From the NCBI GenBank assembly GCA_014896355.1, contig JADBKO010000019.1:1-64000 (forward strand): a stretch of 64,000 nt of DNA, read 5' to 3'. Shown piece after piece: positions 50,918 to 60,033 of this stretch. The DNA is from Bacillota bacterium. GTDB taxonomy: Bacteria > Bacillota > UBA5301 > Bu52. Below the pieces are notes generated by a model. That model was not told where the DNA came from. It was given only the letters and a program-made list of their open reading frames with translations, and made no database searches. The position numbers and the translations under genes were made by a program. The stretch's first letter is position 1. The number at the start of each line of letters is the position of its first letter.

Positions 50918-52177
50918 TCACTCCTCGCTGCTCGCTACTGGCGCCGGCACCGGTGCGGATTCCGGCACTTGCTGCTCGTGCACGCCTTCTCCGGCTTCTG
51001 CACCTGTTTGTTCTCCAGCCGCCACAACAACTCCTTGTTCGCACAATCGGGATAATGCCACCCACGTTCCGGCGGGAACCGGCGCTGCCCCGCCGGCACC
51101 GGACCAGCTTTGCAGGCGCCGGGCGATGTCCAGCGCCTCGTCTTGCCCGGAGCAGGCAGTCCAGACCGTGGTGCCGCTGCCGGCCACCAGGGCAAACGGC
51201 GCTCCTGCTGCCAGCAGCGCAGCCCGCACCGCCCCGATTTGCGGGCAAAGGCGCAGCGCAGGCTCCTGCAGATCATTGAATACACTGCTGCTGAAAGCTG
51301 CCAGATCCCCCCGCCGCCACGCGTCCACAATGCGCCCGAGGTCGGAATCCGTTGGGCCGGGGAGCGCGCCGCCAGCCCCCGCGAACCGGGGATTCGTTCG
51401 CGGGCCGGCGGCGCCGCAGGACAGCGGGCCGGCCTCCTCCCCGGTTTCGTTGGGCCGGGGCAGGCTGTCCCAGGCCTTGTACACGTCGGCTGTGCCCAGG
51501 CCCACCGGCGGCCGCGCCAACACCACCCACCACGCCGGGGCGGTGGGCAACTGCTCCAGAACGTCCCCGCGGCCCCGGCCCCGGGCGGCCCCGCCCTGCA
51601 GACAGAATGCCACATCGGCGCCGAGGCTTTGCGCCATGGCGGCCAAGGCGGAGCCCGGCACAGCCAGGCCCTCCTTTTTCTGCCACAGGAGAGCCAGCCC
51701 CCGCAGCACCGCGGCGGCGTCGGCACTGCCACCTCCCAGGCCGGCCTGGGCCGGAATGTTCTTGGTCAGGCGAAGGGTCACGGCTCCGCCCAAAACCGCC
51801 CGCAAAGCGCGCGCCCCGGCCTCGACCTGGCCGGCGGCCGGTGCACGGGACGGCCCCGCCCACTGCGGGCCCGCGACCGCCTTCCCCCGCGAGTGCGCCT
51901 GTCCTTCTGCAAGCTGCTGGGCGGCCCACCGGGCGAACGCCACCGCGGCCTGGCAGGCCAGGTTGTCCTCCGGTGCCCGATCCTGCGGCACCTGGCGGGC
52001 GAACGGCCCGTCTACCTCCAGGACAAGGCCTTCCCCTGGACGGACCGTGATCTCCACCCTGTCTGCCAGGCAAATGGAGTGGAACAGGATATCCAGCTCG
52101 TGATACCCGCCCGGCAACCGGCCGCAGACGCGCAGGCCGGGATTCACCTTGGCGTGGGCCCACAGAACCAAGGTCAT
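50918..52177 (-). CDS. ispE: 4-diphosphocytidyl-2-C-methyl-D-erythritol kinase
   Basis: A 419-residue GHMP kinase of the MEP isoprenoid pathway. It phosphorylates CDP-methylerythritol. The N-terminus AHAKVNPGLRVCGRLPGGYH ELD and the ATP loop IPAQAGLGGGSADAAAVLRG are diagnostic. It is much longer than the usual roughly 290: a Gly/Ala-rich insert at about 85-135, another near 245-280, and a C-terminal extension of about 50 residues. ATG at 52177 follows GGGAGG. The stop is 5 bases before gntR. Confidence 0.93.
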   Translation of the reverse strand: MTLVLWAHAKVNPGLRVCGRLPGGYHELDILFHSICLADRVEITVRPGEGLVLEVDGPFARQVPQDRAPEDNLACQAAVAFARWAAQQLAEGQAHSRGKAVAGPQWAGPSRAPAAGQVEAGARALRAVLGGAVTLRLTKNIPAQAGLGGGSADAAAVLRGLALLWQKKEGLAVPGSALAAMAQSLGADVAFCLQGGAARGRGRGDVLEQLPTAPAWWVVLARPPVGLGTADVYKAWDSLPRPNETGEEAGPLSCGAAGPRTNPRFAGAGGALPGPTDSDLGRIVDAWRRGDLAAFSSSVFNDLQEPALRLCPQIGAVRAALLAAGAPFALVAGSGTTVWTACSGQDEALDIARRLQSWSGAGGAAPVPAGTWVALSRLCEQGVVVAAGEQTGAEAGEGVHEQQVPESAPVPAPVASSEE

Positions 52178-52276
52178 GGCTCGGCATCCTCCCGGCTCCA
52201 GCCCGGCGGATCTGGAAGCGACCCAGGAATCCCTGGATGGCCTCCTGCACCTTCGTGAGCCTCGGAGCCCTGCCTC

Positions 52277-55267
52277 CTAATTATTCCACTCGCCGCCGTA
52301 ATCCCTGCCATGCGCAGCCGGTCCCGCCCCTGCGCCGATGCCGAGCCGGGAGGTGGTGGCTGCCGCCGCCGGCGCCGCAAGCGGCGCTCCGGCTCCAGCA
52401 GGCCGCCCGGGCCGTTGCGCCTGCCGGCCCCGGCGGGATGCCCGCCATTCCGCCAGGGCCCGCCGGACCACGGCGTGCTTTTCGTAGAAGACCGCCACCA
52501 GATCACCGGGCTGGGCTTGCTCCAAGGCCCGCCACACCGCCCGCCCTTCGTCGGCCACGATTTCCCATTGATCTGGAAGCATGCCAGCCCGGCTGGCGCC
52601 GCGCGCGAGCAATCTGGGTACCTCCAGAGGCGCCCGGCCGCGGCGGTCAGCGTCCTCTTTGATCACCAGACGGTCGAAAAAGCTTCCGGCCACGAACCCC
52701 AGCTCCTCAATGGCCACATCCAACCGGTCTCCAGGCGCAGCGATAACGCCTAACATGCGGCGGAAGCGCCGGGGAGGCCAGGTCAGCACCCCCGCTGCGC
52801 GCGCCCTCCGGGCCAGGGGGCCTACACCGGCTTCTGCCTTCAGGGCTTTTCGTGCCTCCCCGCCCTCCGCCGCCTGTGCCGGCAGCCGCAGCCGCGCCAG
52901 GGAAGAAAGCACGGCTCGCAGGCCGTCCGGGTTGTGGCCGTAATCCACCAGCACCCAGGCCTGCCCCACGGGGATGAAGTTGAACCTGCCGGGGTTGTGC
53001 TGCTCGGAGCAACTGAACTGGCGCAGGCCCCGCCGGATCGCGGCCAAAGGCAACCGCAGAGCCACGGCCGCCGCGGCGGCGGCCAACGCATTGGGCAGGT
53101 TGTGGACCGCCCATCCCCCCAGCAACAGGCCGATGGAGCGGACGGCCAGAAGCAGGTGGGTTTTCCCTCCCCGCCTCACCCAGACGGTGCCGCCCTCCGG
53201 GTCTGCGTACACAGCGGTGCCGCCCTCCTGACAATGCCTTTGTACCAGCGGATGGTCTGCGCGGGTGCTGAAAAAAACGATGGGGGCCGAAGCCCTTTCC
53301 GCCATGGCGGCCACGCGGGGATCATCGGCATTGAGGACCACGCGGCCCGCAGGCAGCACCGTCTCCGCCAGGACGCTTTTCACCTGGGCCAGGTCATCCA
53401 GGGTCCGCACGCCGAACTGGCCCAGGTGGTCCGCCTGGACGTCCAGCACCACCCCCACCTGGCTGCGGTCGTAGCCCAGCCCGCCCTGGATCAAGCCACC
53501 GCGGGCTACTTCCAGGACGGCCGTGCGCACCCGGCGGTCGCCCAGAAGGACCCGGGCGCTGTCCGGTCCCGTGTTGTCGCCCTCGCACAGCAGTTCGCCG
53601 TCCAGATAGATCCCGTCGCTGCACGCCAGCCCCACCCCACCGCCGCACAGCGACAGCAGATAGGCCACCAGCCGGGCTACGGTGGTTTTCCCGTTGGTGC
53701 CCGTAATGGCCACGATGGGGATGCGCCCGTCGGAACCGCGGGGGAAAAGGTGCTCCACCAAGGCGTCCCCCACGGGCCGTGACGGGCCGCCGCTGGGGAA
53801 GAGGTGCATGCGCAGGCCCGGAGAGGCATTGACCTCGATAATGGCTCCGTTGGCAGGCCCCAGGGGCTGGGAGATGTCCCGGGCCACGACGTCGACGCCG
53901 GCCACGTCCAGGCCGCAGACCCGGGCTGCCATGGACGCCAGCTGGGCGTTGCGGGGATGGACCTGGCCGGTGACATCCTCGGCCGTGCCGCCGCTGCTCA
54001 GATTGGCGTTGTCGCGCAGCCGCACCCAGCGGCCGGCAGGAGGCACGGAGTCGGGACGAAGCCCTTGAGCCGCCAGCACCGCTTCTGCCGTGGCATCCAG
54101 CTGGATCCAGGTCAGCGGACGGTCATGGCCGGGTCCGCGCCGGGGATCGGCGTTGGCCTGGGCCACCAGCTCCCGCACGGAGTGGATCCCGTTCCCCCGC
54201 ACGCCGGCGGGATGCCGGCGGGAGGCGGCCACCAAGCGGCCGCCCACCACCAGCAGGCGGTAATCGTGGCCTTCCAGCTGCTGCTCCACCAGCACCCGGG
54301 GGCCGGAAGTCCCGGCCCGGCTAAAGGCTGCCGCCGCCCGGAAGGCCCCCCGCACCTGCTCCTCGTCCTGCACGTTCAGGCTCACGCCTTGCCCCTGATG
54401 GCCGTCGGCAGGCTTGACCACCACAGGCCAGCCCAGGCGGCGGGCGGCAGCCACAGCCTCGCCCTCGTCCTGCACCACCCGGGAGCTGGGGACAGGCAGG
54501 AAGTGCCTCTGCAGCCAGGCCTGGCAGCGGGCCTTGTCCTGGACCAGGTCCGTGGCCAAGGTGCTGTCCCGCTCCGTGAGGCTGCCGCAGACCCACACGG
54601 CGTGCTGCCCGTACCCCAGCTGCAGCAGGTCGCTGTCCCGCTCCAGCCGGGTCACGGGGATTCCCCGCTGTGCCGCTGCCTGAGCCACCGCCGCGCCAGA
54701 TGGGCCCAGCCGGTAGCGCTCCACCGCCTGGGACAAACGCAGGAGCAGTTGCTCGCGTAGTCTGTCGAGGGAGGGCTCCGGCTGCGGGGGTGGAGCAGGG
54801 GCGCGCCCGGCAGGGGCAGCGTCCGCAGGGGGCTCCGCTGAACGGGGCCCGGCTTCTCCCGCCAGGAGGGCCTCCACTGCGTCCAGCGCCGCCAACAGGG
54901 CCTCCTCTCCGGCCCACAAGGCAGGGCTGGAGATCACCACGTAATAGTGGCCGGGCCGGTCAGCCCGCCGGGTCTTTCCGAAGCGGCCATCCACGCCGGC
55001 CAGCCTCTGCAGTTCCAGTGCCACATGCTCCACCACGTGCCCCAGGTAGGTCCCTTCCTGCAGCCGTTCAGTAAACCCTCCGGGGTATCCGCGGGAACAA
55101 GTGTGGTCGCTTAGTCCGGGAAAAAGAGCCAGGAGGCGGGCGCAGAACTCCGGCAGAGTGCGGGTGGAACGGTTTTCCCAGGGGCCGATATCCAATTCCA
55201 GGCGGCAGACGGGATGGAGGCTGTAGACATTGGGGCCGGGGTAGGTGCGAAGATCCACCGGACGCAT
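52277..55267 (-). CDS. cphA: Cyanophycin synthetase
   Basis: A 996-residue enzyme that polymerises Asp and Arg into cyanophycin, a nitrogen store. Three parts are visible. The N-terminal domain (1-160) has GPNVYSLHPVCRLELDIG and THLGHVVEHVALELQ-like sequence. An ATP-grasp domain (about 195-470) contains VVKPADGHQGQGVSLN and IEVNASPGLRMHLFPS. A Mur-ligase-like domain (about 500-960) has ITGTNGKTTVARL near 525. ATG at 55267 follows GGAAGGTG. The tail after about 950 is Ala/Gly/Arg-rich. cphB lies directly upstream. Confidence 0.95.
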   Translation of the reverse strand: MRPVDLRTYPGPNVYSLHPVCRLELDIGPWENRSTRTLPEFCARLLALFPGLSDHTCSRGYPGGFTERLQEGTYLGHVVEHVALELQRLAGVDGRFGKTRRADRPGHYYVVISSPALWAGEEALLAALDAVEALLAGEAGPRSAEPPADAAPAGRAPAPPPQPEPSLDRLREQLLLRLSQAVERYRLGPSGAAVAQAAAQRGIPVTRLERDSDLLQLGYGQHAVWVCGSLTERDSTLATDLVQDKARCQAWLQRHFLPVPSSRVVQDEGEAVAAARRLGWPVVVKPADGHQGQGVSLNVQDEEQVRGAFRAAAAFSRAGTSGPRVLVEQQLEGHDYRLLVVGGRLVAASRRHPAGVRGNGIHSVRELVAQANADPRRGPGHDRPLTWIQLDATAEAVLAAQGLRPDSVPPAGRWVRLRDNANLSSGGTAEDVTGQVHPRNAQLASMAARVCGLDVAGVDVVARDISQPLGPANGAIIEVNASPGLRMHLFPSGGPSRPVGDALVEHLFPRGSDGRIPIVAITGTNGKTTVARLVAYLLSLCGGGVGLACSDGIYLDGELLCEGDNTGPDSARVLLGDRRVRTAVLEVARGGLIQGGLGYDRSQVGVVLDVQADHLGQFGVRTLDDLAQVKSVLAETVLPAGRVVLNADDPRVAAMAERASAPIVFFSTRADHPLVQRHCQEGGTAVYADPEGGTVWVRRGGKTHLLLAVRSIGLLLGGWAVHNLPNALAAAAAAVALRLPLAAIRRGLRQFSCSEQHNPGRFNFIPVGQAWVLVDYGHNPDGLRAVLSSLARLRLPAQAAEGGEARKALKAEAGVGPLARRARAAGVLTWPPRRFRRMLGVIAAPGDRLDVAIEELGFVAGSFFDRLVIKEDADRRGRAPLEVPRLLARGASRAGMLPDQWEIVADEGRAVWRALEQAQPGDLVAVFYEKHAVVRRALAEWRASRRGRQAQRPGRPAGAGAPLAAPAAAATTSRLGIGAGAGPAAHGRDYGGEWNN

Positions 55268-55325
55268 GTACCAGCACCTTCCGAAAGCGGAAATCACCGG
55301 TCTAGCATGCCCCGGCGGCACCGGA

Positions 55326-56222
55326 TTAAACAGGGTCCGCCTGATCCTTCGGGTTTTCTAGCACCACCGCCCTGTGCCTCAGGTCGAAGCGGTGCCCGTG
55401 GGCCAGCACGTGCAGGGTCACGCCGGCCAGGGTCATGGGCTCCTGGGCGGTCTGCTCGGAGATGTTGGACCAATTGCAGCTGCGTCCGTCCAGTATGGTC
55501 ACGGTCTGAGATCCCACGACTTCCAGGGAGGAGTGGGATTCGTCCACCAAGACGGCGGTATCCTCGTCGATGCCCAGCGCCAAAAGCCCCGGCTGATAAG
55601 CCAGGGCCGCCAGCAGCCTGCCGATACGCCCGCGCTGGGCGAAGTGCTGGTCCACCACGGCCTCAGGCAGGAAGCCCAACCCCGCCGCCAGATGGATGGC
55701 GTCGCGGCTGGGTCCCACCTCGCTGCCGCCGCCTACGATCATCACCTGCGTCAGGGCGGACGCCCCGGCGCTGGTGCCTGCCACGACGGCGCCCTGGCGG
55801 TATGCCTCGTGCAGCGCCTGCCCCACGCAGCTTCCGCCCAGGATGCTGGCCAGGCGCAACTGATCTCCGCCGATGAGGAAAATGCCCGTGGCCTCGCGGA
55901 TGTGCTGGCACAACTCGGGCCTCTGGGCTTCAAGGCGCGACGCCACGGGCAGGGCCAGCGTGCTGCCTGCGCCCAGCTCCAAGAATAGATCTCGATAAGG
56001 CCGGCTGCTTTCGGCGGGAGTGGCGCTGGCCGTGCCCAGAACCACCAGGCGGGCTCCTGAACCGCCGGATTCCTGCACGAACCGCCGCAGGATCACGCGG
56101 TCTCCGGTTTTGTCCTCCCCGCCTCCGATCAGCAGCAGCTTGCCCCGGGCATGATCTGCCAAGGCCGCTCCACCTCCGCTCCGTTCCGCCGGCTGCGTCT
56201 GTGCAGTCAGGGCCGGAATCAC
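55326..56222 (-). CDS. cphB: Cyanophycinase
   Basis: A 298-residue S51-type serine exopeptidase that splits cyanophycin into Asp-Arg dipeptides. The nucleophile Ser is in VVAGTSAGASAL near 149. Other signatures are LLIGGGEDKTGDRVILRRF, FLIGGDQLRL, DQHFAQRGRIGRLL and LGIDEDTAVLV. GTG at 56222 follows AAAAGGGG at a longish distance. It is followed by cphA after 58 bases, so synthesis and breakdown are encoded in one operon. Confidence 0.95.
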   Translation of the reverse strand: MIPALTAQTQPAERSGGGAALADHARGKLLLIGGGEDKTGDRVILRRFVQESGGSGARLVVLGTASATPAESSRPYRDLFLELGAGSTLALPVASRLEAQRPELCQHIREATGIFLIGGDQLRLASILGGSCVGQALHEAYRQGAVVAGTSAGASALTQVMIVGGGSEVGPSRDAIHLAAGLGFLPEAVVDQHFAQRGRIGRLLAALAYQPGLLALGIDEDTAVLVDESHSSLEVVGSQTVTILDGRSCNWSNISEQTAQEPMTLAGVTLHVLAHGHRFDLRHRAVVLENPKDQADPV

Positions 56223-56274
56223 GGCCTGCCGGGCCCCTTTTCGCGACGCCGGGCCGCTCCGGTGCGTCCCGCGC

Positions 56275-57552
56275 TCAGACCCGTCCGAAGGTGACGATAT
56301 GAACGATGGAATGCCACAGCCAGCGGAAGAAAAGGGTCAGCCCGCCGGCGCGGCTCACAGACTGCGCCGCCACCACCGGCACCGTGACGCTGAACTGGTT
56401 CCCCTGGCGCACGACCAGCCCCCCCACCACCTGGCCTTTCCTGACCGGTGCATCCAGGCCCTTGCGCCACGTCAGGGAGCTCCGCACGGACCCGCGGCTC
56501 CAGCGGGGAACCAGGATGTAAGCCGGCGCCGCCGCCACGGCATCCACCTCGGCCCGAGCCCCGGAGGGAAGCGGGACTTTCCCCACCACCTGCCCTTTGC
56601 GGGCCACGGTCTTGGGGGTAAAGGAGCGGAAGCCATAGTCCAGCAACCGCGCGGTCTGCTCCACACGGGCAGCTTCGGAGGCTGCGTGCATCACCACGGC
56701 AATGAGCCGCCTGCCGTCCTGCTTGGCGGTGCCGGCCAGGCAATATCCGGCTGCATCGGTGTACCCGGTCTTGATGCCGTCGGCGCCGGGATAGGAGAAC
56801 AGCAGCCCGTTGCGGTTATACATCACAAACGGCTTGGCCCGCTTGGGCCCCGTAGGAATGATCGCCTTTTCCCGGGCAATAAACTGAAAGATGCTGGGAT
56901 GGGAAACCAGCGCCCGGGCCATCTTGGCCACGTCCGCCGCTGAGGTCACATTGTCGGGTTGGCCTGGCTCTGCGGGCAGGCCGGTGGAGTTATAAAACCG
57001 GGTGTCGGTCATGCCCAGCTCCCGGGCGCGCTGGTTCATGGCGGCCACAAAGGCTTCTTCCGAGCCAGCCAGGAACTCGGCCACCGCCACCGTGGCGTCG
57101 TTGGCGGACTCGATGGCCACGGCATCCATCATCTGCCCCAGGGTCAGGACCTCCCCCGGCTGGAGGTAGACCTGCGATCCGCCCATGTCATAGGCGTGCA
57201 GCGAGGTGGTGACGCGGTCTGACCACTTGGCCTGGCCCCGGTCCACGGCCTCCACGGTCAACAACATGGTCATGATCTTGGTGATGCTGGCCGGAGGCAG
57301 CTTCTCGTGGGCATTCTTGCTCCAGAGCACCTGGCCTGTGGTGGCGTCGATCAAAATGCCGGAGCGGGCCGGGATATCGAACGGCAATGGCGGAGCGGGC
57401 GGCGGGGACGGCGCCGCACTGGCCGCGGACGCTGCCGCCGCCAGCGCCAGCCCTGTTCGGACACCCGGGACGGCCCCGGGTGTTAGGCCCAGCACGGTGG
57501 TGGCAAGAAGGACAAGGGTCAGAAGTGTCCGGATGGCTGTTCCTCGTACCAT
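56275..57552 (-). CDS. dacF: D-alanyl-D-alanine carboxypeptidase (DacF-like, penicillin-binding protein)
   Basis: A 425-residue exported class-C low-mass PBP. A signal peptide (about 1-45, Ala-rich) is followed by the peptidase S11 domain (about 60-310): PASITKIMTML with the active Ser, SANDATVAVAEF, and GADGIKTGYTDAAG. A C-terminal PBP5-type domain (about 320-400) and a hydrophobic amphipathic end (LFFRWLWHSIVHIV) anchor it. It trims peptidoglycan stem peptides. The ATG at 57552 lies in an 18-bp tandem duplication that repeats ribosome site and start region. Confidence 0.94.
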   Translation of the reverse strand: MVRGTAIRTLLTLVLLATTVLGLTPGAVPGVRTGLALAAAASAASAAPSPPPAPPLPFDIPARSGILIDATTGQVLWSKNAHEKLPPASITKIMTMLLTVEAVDRGQAKWSDRVTTSLHAYDMGGSQVYLQPGEVLTLGQMMDAVAIESANDATVAVAEFLAGSEEAFVAAMNQRARELGMTDTRFYNSTGLPAEPGQPDNVTSAADVAKMARALVSHPSIFQFIAREKAIIPTGPKRAKPFVMYNRNGLLFSYPGADGIKTGYTDAAGYCLAGTAKQDGRRLIAVVMHAASEAARVEQTARLLDYGFRSFTPKTVARKGQVVGKVPLPSGARAEVDAVAAAPAYILVPRWSRGSVRSSLTWRKGLDAPVRKGQVVGGLVVRQGNQFSVTVPVVAAQSVSRAGGLTLFFRWLWHSIVHIVTFGRV

Positions 57553-57568
57553 GGCTGTTCCTCGTACC
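57533..57568. repeat. 18-bp tandem duplication over the dacF start
   Basis: Two exact 18-bp copies (57533-57550, 57551-57568). On the minus strand each contains ACGAGGAACAGCC. The upstream copy acts as ribosome site for the ATG at 57550-57552, and the downstream copy codes VRGTAI at the N-terminus. Confidence 0.85.
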
Positions 57569-58014
57569 TTGGTTCCGATCTTTTCTGCCTCGATGACGAT
57601 CCCTGGTGATCGCACTGTCAACTCTGCTCCCCTTTTCCCCCAGCAGCGTAATATTGCCGGACCTGCACCGCTCGATGCGGCGGTACCAGGGGCCTCGAGC
57701 CTGGTATCCGCAAACCCGGAGGCAGGCTCCCGGCCGTGCCACGACATGCCGAACCGGGCCTGTCGCGTCATAGCATGGGCTTCTGCCGCGATACCGGCAA
57801 CGCGATGCGATTTAGCCGCCGCCCGTCTCAGATCCTGCCATCTCCCCTGCAAAAAGTCCGGCTGCTTCCCCATTTTTTACCAGGATGTGACGGAAGCGCC
57901 TGTTTCATACGCGGACGCAAGAGTTCATGGCGCGTGTGATCGGGCGGATCACCAAGTGCTTCGCCGGCCTTGCGGCAGCCGCAACGCGGCCTCTGTACAC
58001 CGCGGGGTTTCGCC
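57569..58014. other. Intergenic stretch between dacF and the alcohol dehydrogenase gene
   Basis: About 450 bases with no recognisable gene. On the minus strand TTGACA occurs near 57616-57621, about 65 bases before dacF, but its -10 is poor. No terminator with a T run is seen for the alcohol dehydrogenase gene. Confidence 0.35.
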
Positions 58015-59217
58015 TCACAACGCCCGCCGGTAGATCTCCTCGATGGCCGCCGCATCGGCGGGCCGCGGGTTGGCTTGCACGCCGCCGCCCATGGTGCGCA
58101 GGCAATCTGCCGCCAACGCCGGAATGTCCTCCTCCCGTGCGCCCAGATCGCGCAGGCGCACGTCCAACTCCACGGCCTGCCGGAGTTGTCGTATCCGCTC
58201 CAGGGCCTGCTCCGCATCGCGCTGCGGCGCACCCAGAAAGGCGGCCACATCCGCCAAGCGTTCCCGCGCCGCCGGCAGGTCATACTCCAGCACCGCCTGC
58301 GAAAGCGCCGCCAGCCCCTCCGCATGCACCACGCCATAGTGCCCGCTCAGAGGGTGTTCCATGGCATGGATCAGCACAGTGCCAGCGGTGTTGATGGCCA
58401 CGCCCGCCAGCGTGCTGGCCCAAGCCATCCAGTAGCGGGCTTCCAGGTTGTCCCCCTTGCGGTAAGCCTCGGGTAGCCAGCGGGCCACCAGCCGGATGGC
58501 CTGAGACGCCGCCAAATCGCTGGCGGGGCTGGCGCTACGGTGCAGATAGGCCTCAACAGAATGGAACAGCACGTCCAGGCCGGTGGCGGCCGTGGTACGC
58601 GGCGGCACCCCCAGCATCAGCTCCGGATCCACAATGGCAGCGCGGGGTTGCATCCATTCCATGGCAAAGCCGGGTTTCTCGCGGGTGGCGGGATTCGTAA
58701 TCACCGCGTAGCGGTCCACCTCGGTGCCTGTGCCGGCCGTGGTCGCCACGGCCACGATGGGCAAAGCCTGCTGAGGCACAGCCCTGTCTCCTAGCGGCGA
58801 ATAGTGCCAGATTCCGCCCGGGTTCGTGGCGGCCACAGCCATGCCCTTCGCCGCATCGATGGCACTCCCCCCGCCCAAGCCGATCACCAGATCGCACCGG
58901 CGCTCACGGGCCAGAGCGGCGCCCTCGTCCACCGTGGTGGAAAGGGGGTTCGGCGTCACGCGATCGAACACCACCGTCTCCACGCCAGCATCCCGTAAGT
59001 GGCCCAAAACGCGGTCCAAAATGCCGCTTTCGCGCATGGCCCGCCGCCCCGTGACGAACAGGGCCCTGGTTCCGAACTTGCGAGCCACCTCCCCTACGCG
59101 CTGAACCTGGCCAGGGCCGAAGTACAGCTCGGTGGGCATGAAGAAACGAAAAGGTGCCGGGCTGGCCGCCTCCGGCTGTACAAGGCCAGTGTTCGTGTTC
59201 TGGCTACCTGTCTGCAT
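58015..59217 (-). CDS. Iron-containing alcohol dehydrogenase
   Basis: A 400-residue group III (Fe-type) NAD(P)-dependent alcohol dehydrogenase. The N-terminal cofactor domain has GGGSAIDAAKGMAVAATNPG. The metal-binding C-terminal half has His/Asp residues in GLDVLFHSVEAYL and HAMEHPLSGHYGVVHAEGLA. Substrates of this family include butanol, 1,3-propanediol, lactaldehyde and methanol; the specific one cannot be named. It is a single gene on the minus strand, divergent from feoAB. Confidence 0.93.
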   Translation of the reverse strand: MQTGSQNTNTGLVQPEAASPAPFRFFMPTELYFGPGQVQRVGEVARKFGTRALFVTGRRAMRESGILDRVLGHLRDAGVETVVFDRVTPNPLSTTVDEGAALARERRCDLVIGLGGGSAIDAAKGMAVAATNPGGIWHYSPLGDRAVPQQALPIVAVATTAGTGTEVDRYAVITNPATREKPGFAMEWMQPRAAIVDPELMLGVPPRTTAATGLDVLFHSVEAYLHRSASPASDLAASQAIRLVARWLPEAYRKGDNLEARYWMAWASTLAGVAINTAGTVLIHAMEHPLSGHYGVVHAEGLAALSQAVLEYDLPAARERLADVAAFLGAPQRDAEQALERIRQLRQAVELDVRLRDLGAREEDIPALAADCLRTMGGGVQANPRPADAAAIEEIYRRAL

Positions 59218-59370
59218 CTACGCTCGCCTCCTGCTGAAGACCCACGTCTGGAGGAGCCTTCCATACGCGATTATACATCATATACCCGGAAGACTTGGTT
59301 GTGGTCTTTCCACTCGAGCGGCGTCCACCGCCTCAGGACCAGAATAGGATGATCCCTGGACCGGGTGCGC

Positions 59371-59399
59371 TTGACATTCCTTTGACGGGACGGTAGACT
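59371..59399 (+). promoter_or_regulatory. Promoter of the feoAB operon
   Basis: TTGACA (59371-59376) and TAGACT (59394-59399) with 17-base spacing. Transcription would start near 59406, inside the first Fur-like box. Confidence 0.75.
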
Positions 59400-59404
59400 G
59401 GCAT

Positions 59405-59419
59405 TGAAAAAGATTTTCA
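59405..59419. promoter_or_regulatory. Fur-like box 1 upstream of feoA
   Basis: TGAAAAAGATTTTCA is a 15-bp inverted repeat of the form TGANAANNNTTNTCA, the plan of the Fur box TGATAATNATTATCA. It covers the predicted transcription start, a good position for iron-dependent repression. Confidence 0.65.
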
Positions 59420-59500
59420 TCTGGACACTGGAGAAGGCGTGGGCCAATGCCGGGCGGCGAAAAGTCACCGTGGCGGCGGCCCCTTTCAAAACAGCGTTTT

Positions 59501-59515
59501 TGAGAATGCTTCTCA
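59501..59515. promoter_or_regulatory. Fur-like box 2 in the feoA leader
   Basis: TGAGAATGCTTCTCA is a second 15-bp inverted repeat with the same TGANAANNNTTNTCA plan, 96 bases downstream of the first. Confidence 0.6.
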
Positions 59516-59634
59516 CCATTCGGACACGATGTCATCGCAGCAGGATGGAGGCAGGCCCGGCCGGGCAGGAGTACCGGGTGGATCCGTGGCGCCGCCCCGG
59601 CTCCCGGTGCAAGACACGGCCGAGCCGCAACGGT

Positions 59635-60033
59635 ATGAAGCTAACCGAGGTCCCCAGAGGTCTAACAGCCCGGGTACGCCACATAAATGACGAACGGGCC
59701 CGTTTTCAGGCGCTGAGGTTCGGCATCGGCGAGGGCAGCTATGTCCAGGTCCGGGAGAAAATTCCCCACGGACCTGTCATCGTGGGACGCCATCAACAGG
59801 AGATCGCCATCGGCTATCGACTGGCCGAAGCCATTGAAGTGGATGCGGCTCCAGAGCTGCAAGCCTCCCTGCCCGCTCCCATTCCGGGGCCGGCCCGGGG
59901 AGAAGGCGGCTTCACACCGGCTCCGACCGGCACGGCTGCGGCAGGACCGGAGCCTGCGGGCCCGGCACGCGGGTTCGGGATCGCAGCCTTCATGGGCCGG
60001 CGCCGCCATAGAAGGGGGCTTTTCGCCAGATGA
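59635..60033 (+). CDS. feoA: Ferrous iron transport protein FeoA (long tail)
   Basis: A 132-residue protein. The SH3-like FeoA domain is residues 1-72 (MKLTEVPRGLTARVRHIN and HQQEIAIGYRLAEAIEV). A roughly 60-residue Pro/Ala/Gly tail with a basic end is added, unusual for FeoA (normally 75-85 residues). FeoA assists the FeoB Fe(II) transporter. The ATG at 59635 has no strong ribosome site; an in-frame ATG at 59545 would add 30 residues. It overlaps feoB by four bases (ATGA). Confidence 0.85.
   Translation: MKLTEVPRGLTARVRHINDERARFQALRFGIGEGSYVQVREKIPHGPVIVGRHQQEIAIGYRLAEAIEVDAAPELQASLPAPIPGPARGEGGFTPAPTGTAAAGPEPAGPARGFGIAAFMGRRRHRRGLFAR

Noticed and set aside
57550-57873. N-terminal extension of the dacF frame up to 57873
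   Set aside because: The added 107 residues have no homology; a normal signal peptide starts at the ATG at 57552 with a ribosome site.
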